Source of the DNA: Blasia pusilla
Taxonomy: Eukaryota > Marchantiophyta > Marchantiopsida > Blasiales
NCBI GenBank assembly: GCA_050084515.1
Contig: CM114272.1
Span: 35,092,001 to 35,156,000, forward strand
Direction of reading: 5' to 3'
DNA: 64,000 bases
Of the stretch, positions 34,847 through 46,488 are shown in pieces. Position 1 is the stretch's first letter, and every line of letters begins with the position of its first letter. A program made the position numbers and the translations under genes. The notes under the pieces were generated by a model. The model was given only the letters and a program-made list of their open reading frames with translations, had not been told where the DNA came from and searched no databases.

Positions 34847-35539
34847 GATATGAGAACATCAATTGAATTTCTTTGTGTTTGAGGAGAGAAAAGAGGCAAG
34901 AGAAGGCAAAATTTCAGGTTGGGAGAAGGAAATCTCAATCAAAGCTCAATGGCATAAAATTTCAAGTGGAGTTGTGATGGTGAAAAAACTTTGGAGGCGT
35001 TTTCTAGAGCTTCCTTGGTCGATTTAGCAATCTGGGTCCGTGATGGTAAGAAAAATGCCAAAGGCTGGTGTTGACCGTCTTGTAGAGCTTATTAAGAGCT
35101 TTTCAATGTATCCAAAATCGCTCAATTCTAAGATTACAAGCTTTTGCAATAGCAATTTCACTACAGGAAAGAACAATTAGTGAAGGAAAGTTGTGCAATT
35201 TTCTCTCTTCAAACCAATTTCGACTAGTTCTTCCATATAGTTTACCAATTTTGGCAAATTTCAAGTCAATTTCTCTTTTCGAGTGGTCTGCGCTTCAATT
35301 GGAGTAGTGGAGAGTCTGAAATTATATTTTTATGAGTAAAATTATTCTTCATGGAGTATTCCTCAACATCAATCTGAGGCAAGAAGCTAAATAAGCAAAA
35401 TTATAATATCTTGAAGTTTCGTATGAAACGGTTTCTCATGGGTCAAGAACTATAGGAGCTTGTTATAGATGATGAGGCCAACTTAAAAGGTGACTTCACC
35501 AAACTTGAATGTTCGCGCTTAGAACAAATACGCAAGGCA

Positions 35540-36440
35540 AGTAATACATTACATTTCAATAACGATCAATTTGCCAATGATTGGTCATATTCAAGATGTT
35601 AATATTTTGAAGAAGGTCCAGGATGCATTGGAAAAGTTGTTCTAGACATCTATAAAGGTCATAAAGCTTCAATTAAAATAGCAATTGGACAAAGTGAGAA
35701 AAGCATCGCAATGCATCAATGATTATGTTTAGAATATCAAACACATTGTTGATTAGTTGAATAGCATTGGAGTGATAATAGAAGATGATGCTCTAACTTT
35801 GTTCACTCTTCAAGGCCTTCCAAAAGATTACAAGTCTTTTAAGATCTCTATATTTGTGAGAGAGAAGTATCTAACCTTTCAAGAGTTAGTCTCACTATTT
35901 ATTAGTCACGAGATGCGCATAGTAGGCAGTAGTAGCTCGTCTAGTATGCAAAGAGAGTGCGCTATTATAGGTAATAGATCAAAGAGAGGCAGAGGTTATG
36001 ATAGAAGTTTGTGTGGTCGTGATAGATATTAAGCACATGGAGGAGGAGGCGCTCAACATAACTTCATTCTTTGATCTTAATTGGTATTTCTTTTTTATTT
36101 GCTACTTCTCCCACTTATGAATGTGGTTTGATCAATTGCATCCCGGACCTCCTTCAGAATATCAACATCTTAAATATGACCAATCATTGGCAGTTGGTCA
36201 TGGTTGGTCATATTCAAGATGTTGATATTCTGAAGGAGGTCCGAGATGTAGAGATTTTTTTTGCTTATGAATGTGGTTTTGATCAATTGCAAACCACTAC
36301 CACACACAATCACAAGATGGTAATGGTGGAAACTCGTTGGGGTCAAGGTCAGCAGTAAAGGATCCTTGTATCTTGCAATTATTGTGGGATAAAAGGGTCA
36401 CTATGCAAAGTTTTGCTTCAAGAAGAAGGTAGATACGAGA
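35540..36440 (+). pseudogene. Copia gag remnant with zinc knuckle
   Basis: An open stretch at 35757-36032 has Gag features: LFTLQGLPKDYKSFK, a helical EKYLTFQELVSLFISHE, then a basic Ser/Arg/Gly tail (RSKRGRGYD). Further along, at 36374-36416, a CX2CX4HX4C zinc knuckle can be read if one indel is allowed inside it. Between the two lies a rearranged block with inverted and direct copies of gag sequence (36142-36250). The left part, before 35757, is closed by stops. The region represents nucleocapsid/capsid coding of the nested copia element. Confidence 0.75.
36142..36250. repeat. Fold-back duplication within copia gag
   Basis: 36142-36184 is an inverted copy, and 36198-36248 a direct copy, of a gag stretch that also occurs at about 35570-35626. 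Shared blocks are GGTCATATTCAAGATGTT and GAAGGAGGTCC. The arms of roughly 40 bp could pair with a short loop. The flanking CTTATGAATGTGGTTT-GATCAATTGC is also duplicated, at about 36113 and 36265. Confidence 0.85.
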
Positions 36441-36486
36441 ACATGAGCCTTATAAAAAAAAATCTATGTGGAGCAGTATTACCAAG

Positions 36487-37459
36487 TGTCGCGACCCTCA
36501 CAACCAAACGAACGTCGAATGGAACATCAGAACTTTAGTGAGCTCACGCTATGATGGTTGCATCTTGGAGAGGTCTCTTGGAAGAGTCGCAAGAGACGAA
36601 AAGCGCAAATAGAATATGTGTGTTTCATAAATTTATGGTCGCATCCAAGAAACCTAGACCAAATCTGAACCAAGACTTGAGAGGAGTCGAGTCGAGAAAG
36701 GTTGGTTGCCAAGAGGTGAGAGCCAAATTTGGAACGCGACTAGCGTTTGGGGTTTTGAATATGTTTTGGACCATAAATTTTAGTCTTAAGATGCTTTGGG
36801 AATAAGTAACAAAGCATTGGAAAGCTTGTGCAAAGTTGATTCCAACGCTTTAAAGATCTCAACAAATGCACAAGCATAGGTTGAGATATTGGCCAAAAAC
36901 AATTGTATGGGGAATTTGGTTGAGGGCCAAAAAGAGGGGCCTAACTGTCTTTTCCCCAAAGTTAGGGGGAGGGTGTAGATTCCCAAAAGCACTAGTAAGG
37001 GGGAGTGTCTCCAAGGATGCTTGGGAGTGAAACCCCACCTTGGGGCATGGAATGGAGCAAGAGTTTGGTGTTGGTAGTCGGAATCCAAACCTGATCCAAG
37101 GAAGTGGATTTCAAACGCCACACTTGGATTCGAAATAGAAATTCATTTTAGTGAGTCTTGGTTAGGGACTCATTCAAGATCCATTGGATAGTTGGGTCTG
37201 CCACGCATGCAAACGTTGTTTGAGGTCCATGAAAGTCTATTTTGAGAGAGACTTGCTGGTGTTGTAAAGCGAGAAACTAGGAATGTTGAGCTTGATGAGA
37301 GGCCAAGTTGAGAGCTCGATGAGTTGGAGCATTTATTGTCCTAGATACGATTAAAGTGAATGCCTTTTTGGATGCAAATCAACAATAAGAGCGTGTCATA
37401 TAGAATGCATGCTTCCTCAACACTAAAGATTGACATTCAAGAAGAGTAGGCGCACGACA
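36487..37459 (+). repeat. 5' LTR of a Ty3/gypsy-type element inserted in the copia
   Basis: Begins TGTCGCGACCCTCA and ends ACGACA at 37459. A primer binding site follows, so it is the 5' LTR of a plus-strand element. It is about three-quarters identical by eye to the solo LTR at 45357-46370 (shared GAACATCAGAACT/AAACATCAGAACT, GGTCTCTTGGAA, AAGAAACCT), but the two are separate insertions. It interrupts the copia just after the gag zinc knuckle. Confidence 0.88.
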
Positions 37460-37461
37460 CG

Positions 37462-37473
37462 TGGTATCAGAGC
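37462..37473 (+). promoter_or_regulatory. Primer binding site of the inserted element
   Basis: TGGTATCAGAGC, two bases after the LTR end, is the initiator Met-tRNA primer site. The following ~130 bp look like leader sequence. Similarity to the element is lost near 37600, where other DNA appears. Confidence 0.9.
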
Positions 37474-38164
37474 TAATCCTTGGTGAACGTGAACTTCGGA
37501 TTGTGGGAGATCTAAACCTTTGAGAAGAACTGAAGGTAGCAAGCAGACTTGGACGCTCACGGAGAAACGCAAGAAACAAGGGGGAGATATCATGCACATA
37601 CACATCGTTACACAATCCACATCGTTGGTCACATCTACACACCACACAACACCGATCTTCCCAACATACGAGTCGATCCATCCATAAACCAAACAACTCG
37701 TACATATACATCAAGACCCCATAACCGCCCCCCTAGCTGGCAGTTGGGTCCCCCTAACTCCAGATAGTAAACACCTATATACCTCATATGATGAACTATC
37801 CTATACATATCTAGCACCATTAGTCCCGTCGTCCCCGCAACACACCCACACTATAGCAACCCTTGTGTTGATCCCTCCGAAAAGATCTAACACTCTTAAA
37901 TCCTGCTCCAAACATAGGCATGATTCCACGCTTGCCTCACAAGCTCGTCTGTACTCCATGCATTTTAACGCCCGTCCCCAAAAACAAGAAAGAAGCTCTG
38001 CACCATGGGAAGAGACACCCACCCTCGCATGTCTCTCCGTGGGACTATCTACTACGGGAGTTTCCTCCGCATGTGTGCTCCTTTCCCCGAATCCTTTTGA
38101 TCAGCCAATACTACCTATGAATGCGGCCAACGTGGTCATCATATCCTCATGTGATTGACCACCA

Positions 38165-40283
38165 CTACTCCCTATAAACAACACGGGTAGATGGCTCACC
38201 CGTCCATCGCCACCCTGACCGATAAGAAACTATCTCCTCACAAAAATCAAGAATGAACCCAAGGAGATACAATAATGTACTCCCTACCAACACATCATAT
38301 GACTCTGCCGGTGTTATAATCGCCCGAGTGCGCACCATTGTACTATCTGACTCGTGCTTTGGCTGGAGTCTAACCACCAACTCTTATCGAGTCATGTACT
38401 ATGTAGGTGATACGCCCCCAATAAAGGTCTATATTTGAAAGGGACAACGCTCGATGTCACCTTTCTATAAACCAAATGCCAAACACGCCGCCTTCCCTAA
38501 CATCAAGGGTTGCGTTCTGAATCAAGTAGGACGCGCTGCGGGTGGTACACCGTTCCTGTGGGACTAACCAAGTGAAACACTCTTGCTCATTTATCCAACG
38601 CTACACATGGTGTGATCATGGTTTGCTCTATCGCAGCCCTAGATGGCATATTTGCCAACTTTTCCGCCGTAGTATGCCATGACTCAGTGGGAGACGTCCC
38701 AAGCACCTGCTCCAAGGGCAAGTCCACCACCTCCTCAACTACCTTTGAACGAGAGGCAATCACCTCTCTACGCTCATACAATGTGGCGGCCAGCTAGAAC
38801 ACCTCCGCTAGTCCAACTCCCAACATCGCCAACTCCATGGTGGAAAACAACAGAGTCTGGCTCATCCTAGTGGCCACCTCCAACAACATGGTTGACACTG
38901 GCTCCTCTTGAGTCGGCATAGGAGTCGTCTCTCCAAGTCCTCTTAACGTCAACGCACTTGCCTCACCCGTGGGTACTAACCGACATCGAGGCACCATCAA
39001 TAGTGTATGAAGTGCCTCGGACAACGTGAATGATTGGGAAACCTTGGCCTCCCGCCCATCGGTACCCTCTTGTGGGTCAATCTCAATCCCATCTCTCGAT
39101 GGCTCGATTACTCTCCTAGAATCTAGAGTCACCACCCCAGCAACCTCAACCTTAGCCGCACTACACATAAATCCCATCCCCGTAGAATCCTCACCAACAT
39201 CGTGGTAAGATGTGGAGCCTCACGCCACACTACCTACTCTCAACTCTGAGCTTGCTTGTAGTTGCATCATCATCATGGCAGCAATCCTCTGCTCCAACTG
39301 ATTGATGTGCGTAAGGAGCGCTGCATCGGGTGCACGTCCTCCATCTCCTATGACAGGTGATGCCAGTCTACCACCACAATCATCCATCACTCGATTTCCA
39401 CCAACTCTCTTGCCCCCAAGTCCTCTGCCTACCTCAGGACGTACCTCGAGGCGAAGATCATAACACCTATCCCTAGTGTGACCATATCGGTGACAATGAT
39501 CACATTGTAATTGTGGGGGGGCCATTCTCTATGGCTCTTGAGCAATCGGAGGCGCTCGTGGCCGTCTCCCATGCTATGGGCAGTCCCTCTGCCTATGTGA
39601 CCTACCATATGTCCAACAAGCCAACCCTAATCCCTGCTGGGAAACATATGTCGGTACGGGCCGTTGCCTCATCGGCTCACGATACCCGCCCTGCTCTTTG
39701 GGCCCACCGGCCCGCTCCCGTTGTACTTGTGCATGCTTGGTCACTTGTGGATCTACTCCTACTCGCTGACGCATTGAATCCCACAAAAATCTCGTGATCA
39801 CCACCTGCTCCTCACTCATGTTGAGCTCTACTCGCTCAGACAACTCGAAGATGACTTTCAATGTGGGCTTTGCCGTGTGAAGCAACACCACATCCTAAAC
39901 TCTCCTCTGTAGCTCCTCATCCAGCACCCCGTACCAATATTTCACTAACTGCGCTCAATCATCCCATATGTGGCAACAATCAACCATCGCATATGTATGA
40001 ATGCCTCCCTCAGACTCTCACTTGATCTCCGCTAAAAATCCTATAGACCCCTCATCTTGTTGGTCCGCACATCCTAGTAGCTCCTCCCCAACTATCGGAA
40101 AAATTCCATTGTAGGATTGAAACTCGATGGTACTCTACCACAAGAGGTCTCTGCCACCTCACCATTCTCACTGCCATCCTCTCCATCTAATCTCCGGGCT
40201 GATGGTGAAGGTCTCTCCGCTCTCACTATCCCATCATACGCCTCGCGGCCACTAGTGGACACATACCCTGGAGCCCAATACAC
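38165..40283 (-). pseudogene. Minus-strand Ty3/gypsy gag-protease fragment
   Basis: Open segments on the minus strand, read right to left, show Gag C-terminal sequence (39891-39574, with FELSERVELNMSEEQVV) ending in a degenerate knuckle. A clean CX2CX4HX4C knuckle (CDHCHRYGHTRDRC) follows at about 39504-39463. A coiled HINQLEQRIAAMMMMQ stretch comes next. 38380-38165 holds the protease-end pattern SYDVLVG-TLLYLLGFILDF typical of non-seed-plant gypsy elements. The segments lie in several frames. No LTRs were recognised for it. Its orientation is opposite to the LTR and primer site at 36487-37473, so it is a separate insertion. Confidence 0.75.
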
Positions 40284-41392
40284 TCTCCAGGCATCGATCT
40301 CTAGTGAGTATAAAGATAGTGATTACGATCTAGCCACGGATGGGAGTTGGGGTGGTTCCTCACTCAAAACCTCTCGATACCTCACATCAATCTGTGTCAC
40401 TCCACTACCACTACTCGTACAAACCCGTTCTTCCGAACCCTAGAAGAGCACCGTGATGATAGCCGTGTTTTACGCGCTCAAGTAATCAAACTCACCAAGA
40501 GTCTCCCACACTCCTCACTTGCTCATCTACACTAATGCCAATCCCGTGATGACACACCCGGCCTCACACACACTCAACACTCAGGCTCATCATGAGCGTC
40601 CTCCTAACTCACCTAAACTACTAACACTCTCGGGTCATACACACAACCCCTACTTTGGAAACTGCCGTATATCCACCAACACGCTACACATGAAAGGAGT
40701 CTACCCTCATCACCATCGCTATATCCATCAAGCACCAGCAACTACCCGATACCCAGCACTCTCAATCACACAAGATAAGTGCGGGAAAAGGGACTCGAAT
40801 GGGTAACCTGATCACGCCCTCCAACCTACTACATCGTTAACACTCACTCTCCACCCTATGCATCCAACCCTCCCTCTCCGCTCTTAACTGAACCCCCCAA
40901 GGCGTGCACTTCCTTCCTCACTCATGTAAAATCTTTCTCATGTAAAATCTCAATAGTAAAAATGGCTCACCCAGCCTAAAACTCCAATCATGAATCTACA
41001 TTGGCATATCAAACCACATCCACCCTCCGCTATGAGAGAATCCGGATGCTAGCACCCTAACTCCTACACACCCATACACGTCTATGCAAGAGAGGCGCTC
41101 TTATGGCTCAACATGAGAAAGATGGCTTGGGAAAACCATCTTGACCGAGTCAAGGGAAAATTGACATAAATGACGTTCCCGAAACAACAGACTTATTGCC
41201 AACCTCATCTGACATCTCGGGACCAAGTTACACCCAAACAACCCGTTGACTCTCTCTGTTGTTGACGCGATAGAACTCCACTTATGTCAAAATAAGATGT
41301 GAAAGAGATTTGAGAAGGCAAGGACTCAGGAATTGTGAACAAGAGTGAAGAACCAAGGAACCAACGAGTCAAGCAAAAAAATTCGAGAGACA

Positions 41393-43062
41393 AAAGAATG
41401 ACTGACCGCAAGCTAGAGGAGGAGATAGCAACTCCTAGAGCGCTAAGCCGTTGACATGAGGATGTCATAGATGCAAATCTTTCCGTAGGGCCTTTTGCTC
41501 CAAACTCAAGTGACCCGGCCCTCGATGTCCAAATAATGGACTTAATCAAGTTGATGACTAAGGAGATGACCCAATAGAGTGAGAAGATCGTTGAGCTCAA
41601 GTCAGACATAGCTTCTAGTTCCAGGAAGACATTTTGAAAAATGAATTTGCCAATACCATTCACAACAATGGGGAGGTCTCAGAAAGTGAACAAGTTCCTC
41701 ATGGAGTTGTACTTTACTTCGAGGCGCAAAGGGAAGAGTAGCAGGACAAGGTGACCGTGGCAGTCACGTTCCTAAGGATCACGCACTCCAAGGGGTGTCC
41801 AAGAGGATTTGGAGTGGGGATAAGCACGACGATGTAGGGTCTCTTGCCCTTGCAGCAAAACGAGTGGAACTCAAAACGTAGCCAAAAGGGGCACCGTTCC
41901 CGAAGTCAATGAATGCCAAAGTGATTTGCTATATTTGTGGTGAACGTGGGCACATGGCTTAGCAATGCTTGAAGCCCAAGGTTAGTAATCCAAGTATCAT
42001 TGTATTTTTTGCTAAGCACTTATCGTCAAGAGGTCTAGAGACATCTCTCCAAGTCACCAAGAGGACGCGCAATTTGGTTTATCTAGGATTCAAGATCGTT
42101 GATCGCAATATGATGTTACTCGTTGATACATGTGCTTTGTACTCCTTCTTGAGCCTGAGAATTGTGAAGGTGTTGGGGTTGTCAACCACTAAGGCAGAAG
42201 GCAAAACCCACCCTAATGGGTTTGTCCGCCTTAGTGGTCCAAAGACGAGTCCCGATCTCTGTTTCTCACGCTTACGGTCCTCTACTTGTCTCATCAAGCA
42301 AAGAAACCCATGCTTTAACTCGGTCAAACTCGTCGGCATAATGGCATTCACCAACTCTATCTTCATAGGAACCTCACAAACCAACATGATCTGCAACCGC
42401 TTGCCTTTCACCAAGATGCTCAACCTCAAAGGTCTTTATCTCAGTCCCACTTTAGACATATCCAGTTTACCAAGACTCCATCGATTCCATCCATAACGCA
42501 CACCGTGAAGTTCTCCTTCAACTCAAATACTCTGTATCTCACAATTAGCCCTAAAACCAACTCCGAGCGGTTTGTCCGCCTTAGTGGTGAAAGGCACCAA
42601 GAGGTTGAGCAAATGTTGTAAAGAGTGAGTTTGGGTTGACCAAGAGCGAGTTCTTGGGTCATGTGATTAGCACAGATGGATTTAGTTTAACCATGGAGAA
42701 GGTGAAAGCAATTGGCGAAGGGAAACCGCCTTCCATCGTGAAGGGGGTGAGGAGGTTCATTGAAGCGGTCCAATTACTAGACTTACATGAAGAAATTTTC
42801 GGAAAACTATTGGACAGCAAAGTTTACCGACAAAACATGGATACACAAGGTGGATAAGGCGTTTAACCGAGTCAAAGAGATCCTATTACAAGAACGAGTT
42901 GTAAAGTTTCCGGAGTTCGAGAAACCATTCGAGGTGCACACTGATGCTAGTGATTTCGCGATTGCAAGAATTATGGTGCAAGAAGGGAGACTTGTAGCAT
43001 TCGAGAGCAAGAACACCGAAAGAAGATGGCTCACTTATGAATAACATCATATGGTCTCTGTG
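41393..43062 (+). pseudogene. Plus-strand Ty3/gypsy fragment: gag end, protease, RT end, RNase H start
   Basis: Plus-strand coding remnants appear in gypsy order. A Gag tail lies at 41411-41650 with two stops. A zinc knuckle at 41927-41968 (CYICGERGHMA then a stop, then QC) follows. A protease-like VDTCALYSFL lies near 42118, with the usual DTGA changed. The end of RT is KSEFLGHVISTDG near 42640. An RNase H start, FEVHTDASDFAIARIMVQEGR, lies at about 42924-43000. Most of RT is replaced by unrelated sequence at 42185-42615. The fragment stops abruptly at the copia integrase region. It is most simply the body of the element whose LTR lies at 36487, truncated at its 3' end. Confidence 0.75.
42185..42588. 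repeat. Segment bounded by repeated GCCTTAGTGGT motif
   Basis: GGTTTGTCCGCCTTAGTGGT occurs at 42219-42238 and again at 42569-42588. Its inverted form ACCACTAAGGC lies at 42185-42195, making a hairpin with the first copy. The segment sits where gypsy RT coding should be. It could be a small insertion or a product of aberrant recombination. Confidence 0.55.
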
Positions 43063-43860
43063 GAAATGTTCTTTATGCTCCTACCATTGCAAGAAATTTG
43101 CTCTCTGTAAAATAGATAGTAGAAGAGGGTTATCAAGTGAAGTTCAACACAAATGGTTATTTCATTGAAACAATGGATGACCATACTATAATAGCCAAAG
43201 GAACTAGATTTAGCAGAATGTTCAAATTATATATTTCTATGGCAAAGATTCAAACAATAATGTATGGTCAAATTGGAAAATAAGTTACAAATCTAAATGT
43301 GTGGCATAAGAGAATTAGGCATGTGAATCTTCAAAGATTTCACAATCTTTCATCGTCCAATCTAGTAATAAGACTTCCTAAATTATCAAGTCCTACTATG
43401 TTAGAGGTATGCCCTTCTTGCCAATTTGGAAAACAAGCTAGATTTCCATTTCCAAAGCAAGGTAGAAGAACATCCAAGATATTTGAGTTGATTCACAGTG
43501 ATGTGTGGACAACATCACAACATAGCCTTAGTGGTTGTCAGTACTTTGTTTTATTCATTGATGAATTCTCTAGATATACATGGGTATAATTTCTAAAAGC
43601 TAAGTCAAAAGTATTCTTAGTGTTCCAAACATTCAAAATTTTGATAGAGAAGCAAATTGGAGAACATATTCTCAAATTTTGTTGTGATGGAGGAGGAGAG
43701 TACATTTCAACATAGTTTGATGACTACATCAGAATGGCATCCAAAAACAAGTGACTTGCCGTTACATTCCAAAACAAAATGAAGTGGTTGAGAGGAAGAA
43801 TAGACATATTGTTAAGGCGGCACGTGCTATGTTGAATGAGAAGAACATGCATAAGGTGTA
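43063..43860 (+). pseudogene. Copia integrase region of the nested element
   Basis: Copia sequence resumes at about 43063 with the region before the integrase zinc domain (LYAPTIARNLLSV, then EEGYQVKF). WHKRIRHVN gives the two histidines and CPSCQFGKQ the two cysteines of the zinc domain. The core starts at IHSDVWTTS, and FSRYTW follows. Further along lie GGGEYISTxFDDY-like and RKNRHIVKAARAML-like remnants in other frames up to 43860. Several stops interrupt it, for example near 43108, 43282 and 43587. Confidence 0.88.
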
Positions 43861-43959
43861 TTGGGCAGAGTTTATAGCGTGCATAGTCTTATTAATTAAT
43901 TGAACTCCAATAGTAGGAATTCATGATAAGACTCCATTTGAAGATGTCATGTTGCAAAG

Positions 43960-44352
43960 ATGGCGAGTATGAGAGCAATGGTTCTAGTTGTAGTAAGTAA
44001 GAAGTGGAGATTACATCACATTGACGTCAAGAACGCCTTCTTGAATGGACATGTATATGAGGAGGTATATATGACTCTACCACATGGATATGAGCATCCC
44101 GAGTTTCCATTTCACATATTTAGGTTAAATAAAGATCTATACGAGCTCAAACAAGCTTCAAGATCTTGGTATGGTAAGATAACATACGTCCTACAAGAGT
44201 TGGGCTTTAGGGTATGTAATTTTGACTCCTCGTTATGTGTCTTGGGAGGACAAGATCATATGATTAGTATTGTGTTATATGTTGATGACCTCTTGATTAC
44301 TAGGAGTATTGAGGATATGGTACAACAAATCAAGCTAAAGTTACAAGTATAA
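43960..44352 (+). pseudogene. Copia reverse transcriptase segment of the nested element
   Basis: A 130-codon open stretch carries the copia RT core: HHIDVKNAFLNGHVYEEVYM, LYELKQASRSWY and the catalytic LYVDDLLIT, with YVDD intact. Upstream and downstream reading is closed. Further RT remnants (SLIYLTITRPYLTYAI-like) appear near 44560-44620 in another frame. Confidence 0.9.
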
Positions 44353-44658
44353 TTTGATAGGAGGGACTCAAATACTTCCTTAGTGATGAGCTTATCAAGA
44401 GGAGAGAGAGCATGTGGTTATTACAACAACAATATGCTCTTCACATGCTTTTAAAATATGATATAATGGCTCGTAAACCAATCTCTGCACCGTGTGAAGC
44501 TAAGAGTGGATGAAGCAGAGTTGTTTACAGATTCTAATATTTATAGGCGTATGGTTGGAAGTTTGATTTATCTGACCATAACCAGGCCATATTTGACGTA
44601 CGCAATTGGCCTAGTGAGCCAATTTATGCAAGCATATTAGAAACCTCACCTTTATGGT

Positions 44659-45061
44659 ATGAGAAAGATTATGCGATATGTGAAATTCTTTATTCCATTC
44701 GGGCTTCAATTTAAACCTTATCCGAGTTTACAATTACTAGGATTCATAAATATTGATTGGGCAAGAAGCATGTTTAATAGACATCTAGTTATTCATTTAT
44801 CTTGGGAAACACAACTAAAAGTTGGGCTTCAAAGAAGTAACCGACATTTGCTTTATCTTCAACATGAGGCTGAGTACAAAGGAGCAACCAATGTAGCTTG
44901 TGAGGCGGTGTGTCTTCATCGATTACTTGCTAAGATTGGTTTTGGTAACTTAAGAACTAGTGTAATATATGCATACAATATTAGTACCATGAAGCTTGCT
45001 AATAACCCTAGGTTTCATGCCTAAAAAAAACATGTTAAAATGCACTATCATTTTATAAGAG
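44659..45061 (+). pseudogene. Copia RNase H segment of the nested element
   Basis: Open from 44659 with MRKIMRYVK, a degraded D-W start, KVGLQRSNRH, EAEYKGATNVACEAV and NNPRFHA before a stop at 45022. The following HVKMHYHFIR continues the family pattern in the same frame up to about 45061, where unrelated DNA begins. Confidence 0.88.
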
Positions 45062-45317
45062 TATAGTAGATTTTTAGTCCACGAGAAGCCGATCTGGCTT
45101 ATGGGACTCCTTCCACATAGGTGAACTTTACATCGCATCCTACGGACACCTTCACATCGATCTAGATTTGGGATTCTCACTGAGGAGATTTGGTTTTCTG
45201 TTTTTTCTTCTTTGTGAACTCATGGAATTTCATCTAGATTTTTAACCCGGAAGCATAGTCAAGGCACACAAGGCGTTCTCTCTCTCGAACATGGACCATC
45301 CATGCCCTACGGAGAGA
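45062..45317. mobile_element. Unidentified ~255-bp insertion in copia RNase H
   Basis: The RNase H reading breaks after HYHFIR and resumes at 45318 with the next expected residues. The intervening DNA has no similarity to copia. It ends in AG repeats (GGAGAGAGAG), which blurs any target duplication. It contains TCTCTCTCG and GGAGAGAGAG as a weak inverted pair near its right end. It may be a small non-autonomous element; class unknown. Confidence 0.6.
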
Positions 45318-45356
45318 GAGAAAGTGCTTGAAGAAGAAATGGATCTTGTGCATATA

Positions 45357-46370
45357 TGTTGCGACCCTCATAACCTAATGAACACCAAATAGGCGCCAAA
45401 CAAAACATCAGAACTCTAGTCGACTCATGCTACAATGATCACGCTTTGGATAGGCTTTTGGGAAGGTCTCTTGGAAAAGTCCAAGAGACAAAACATGAAA
45501 CGGAATTATGCATTTCATGCGTTTGTGGTTGTGACTAAGAAACCTGGACCAAAGGCGAACCAAGATTTGAGTTGAGTTGAATCTTGGAAGGTAAGTTGCC
45601 AAAGAGGTGAGAACTAGTTTTGGAACACGACTAGCATTTAGGGATTTTAACTGTGTTTTGGACAATAACGTTTAGCCCCAAGATGCGTTTGGGGCAAATA
45701 AGTATGCATTGGAAAGTTTATATTGAGACGCTTCCAATGTACTAAAGATCTTAGCAAATGCAGATATTGGACAATAATGACTATGAGAGCAATCGGGTTG
45801 AGGCCAATCAGAGGGGTCTGATTGTCTTTCCCTAAAGTTACGGGGAAGGCGGGGATCCCCTGAAGTAATAGTAAGGATGAGTCTCCTCAAGAAGTCTTGG
45901 AACAAAAACGCTACTTTGAGCACCAAATGGCGTCTTAAGGGCACGGGATGGAAGAAGAGTTTGGCGTTGGAACTCGAAACCCAAACCTGATCCAAGGGAG
46001 TGGACTTCGTAAGCCACACTTGGATTCCAACCCACGATTCATTTTCATGACTTGCGATAAGGGATTGATTGGATATCCATTGGAAAGTTCAAACCGCCAG
46101 GCACAAAATGAAGTTTGAGATTCCTAAACCGACCAGAAAATCAATCCCAAGTCTTCCGAGACTTGCTTGTGTTGTAAACTGCAAAACTAGGAAGGTTGAG
46201 CTTGATGAGAGGCCGAGACGAGAACTTGGCAAGTTAGACCTGTTGATTAATCTAGACCTTACTAACATGAGTGTGTGTTTGGATGCACATCATCGTTAAG
46301 AGCGTATCCTATTGAGCGTACGCTTCCGCAACAACAAAGATTAAGGTTCAAGGAGAGTAGCCGCATGACA
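45357..46370 (+). mobile_element. Solo LTR of a gypsy-type family, with exact 5-bp target duplication
   Basis: A single LTR of 1014 bp begins TGTTGCGACCCTCA and ends GCATGACA. It is flanked on both sides by ATATA (45352-45356 and 46371-46375). It is related to the LTR at 36487-37459. No internal region or primer site follows; instead the copia RNase H sequence continues directly. This is the expected product of recombination between the two LTRs of a full element that inserted here. Confidence 0.93.
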
Positions 46371-46488
46371 ATATAAGTACAGATAAGCAAATTGCCGATA
46401 TCTTTACAAAGACATTGGCTAGAGATAAGTTTGAGATGTTTAGAAATAATTTAGGTATTAGAGATAATGATATGAGCTTGAGGCGGAG
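46371..46488 (+). pseudogene. Copia RNase H tail and polypurine tract
   Basis: After the solo LTR the frame continues with STDKQIADIFTKTLARDKF and ends in MSLRRSIED. TTGAGGCGGAG, just before the 3' LTR at 46489, is the polypurine tract. Together with 45318-45356 this completes the RNase H region. Confidence 0.9.

Noticed and set aside
41205-41663. 152-codon minus-strand frame
   Set aside because: It lies opposite plus-strand gypsy Gag remnants and shows no recognisable protein features.
42079-42429. 116-codon minus-strand frame in the gypsy body
   Set aside because: Covers the anomalous repeat-bounded segment and the reverse of the protease; no domain recognised.
36487-46370. Treating the LTRs at 36487-37459 and 45357-46370 as the two ends of one gypsy element
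   Set aside because: The two differ at about a quarter of positions. The second has its own exact ATATA duplication on both sides and continues directly into copia coding sequence, so it is a separate solo LTR.
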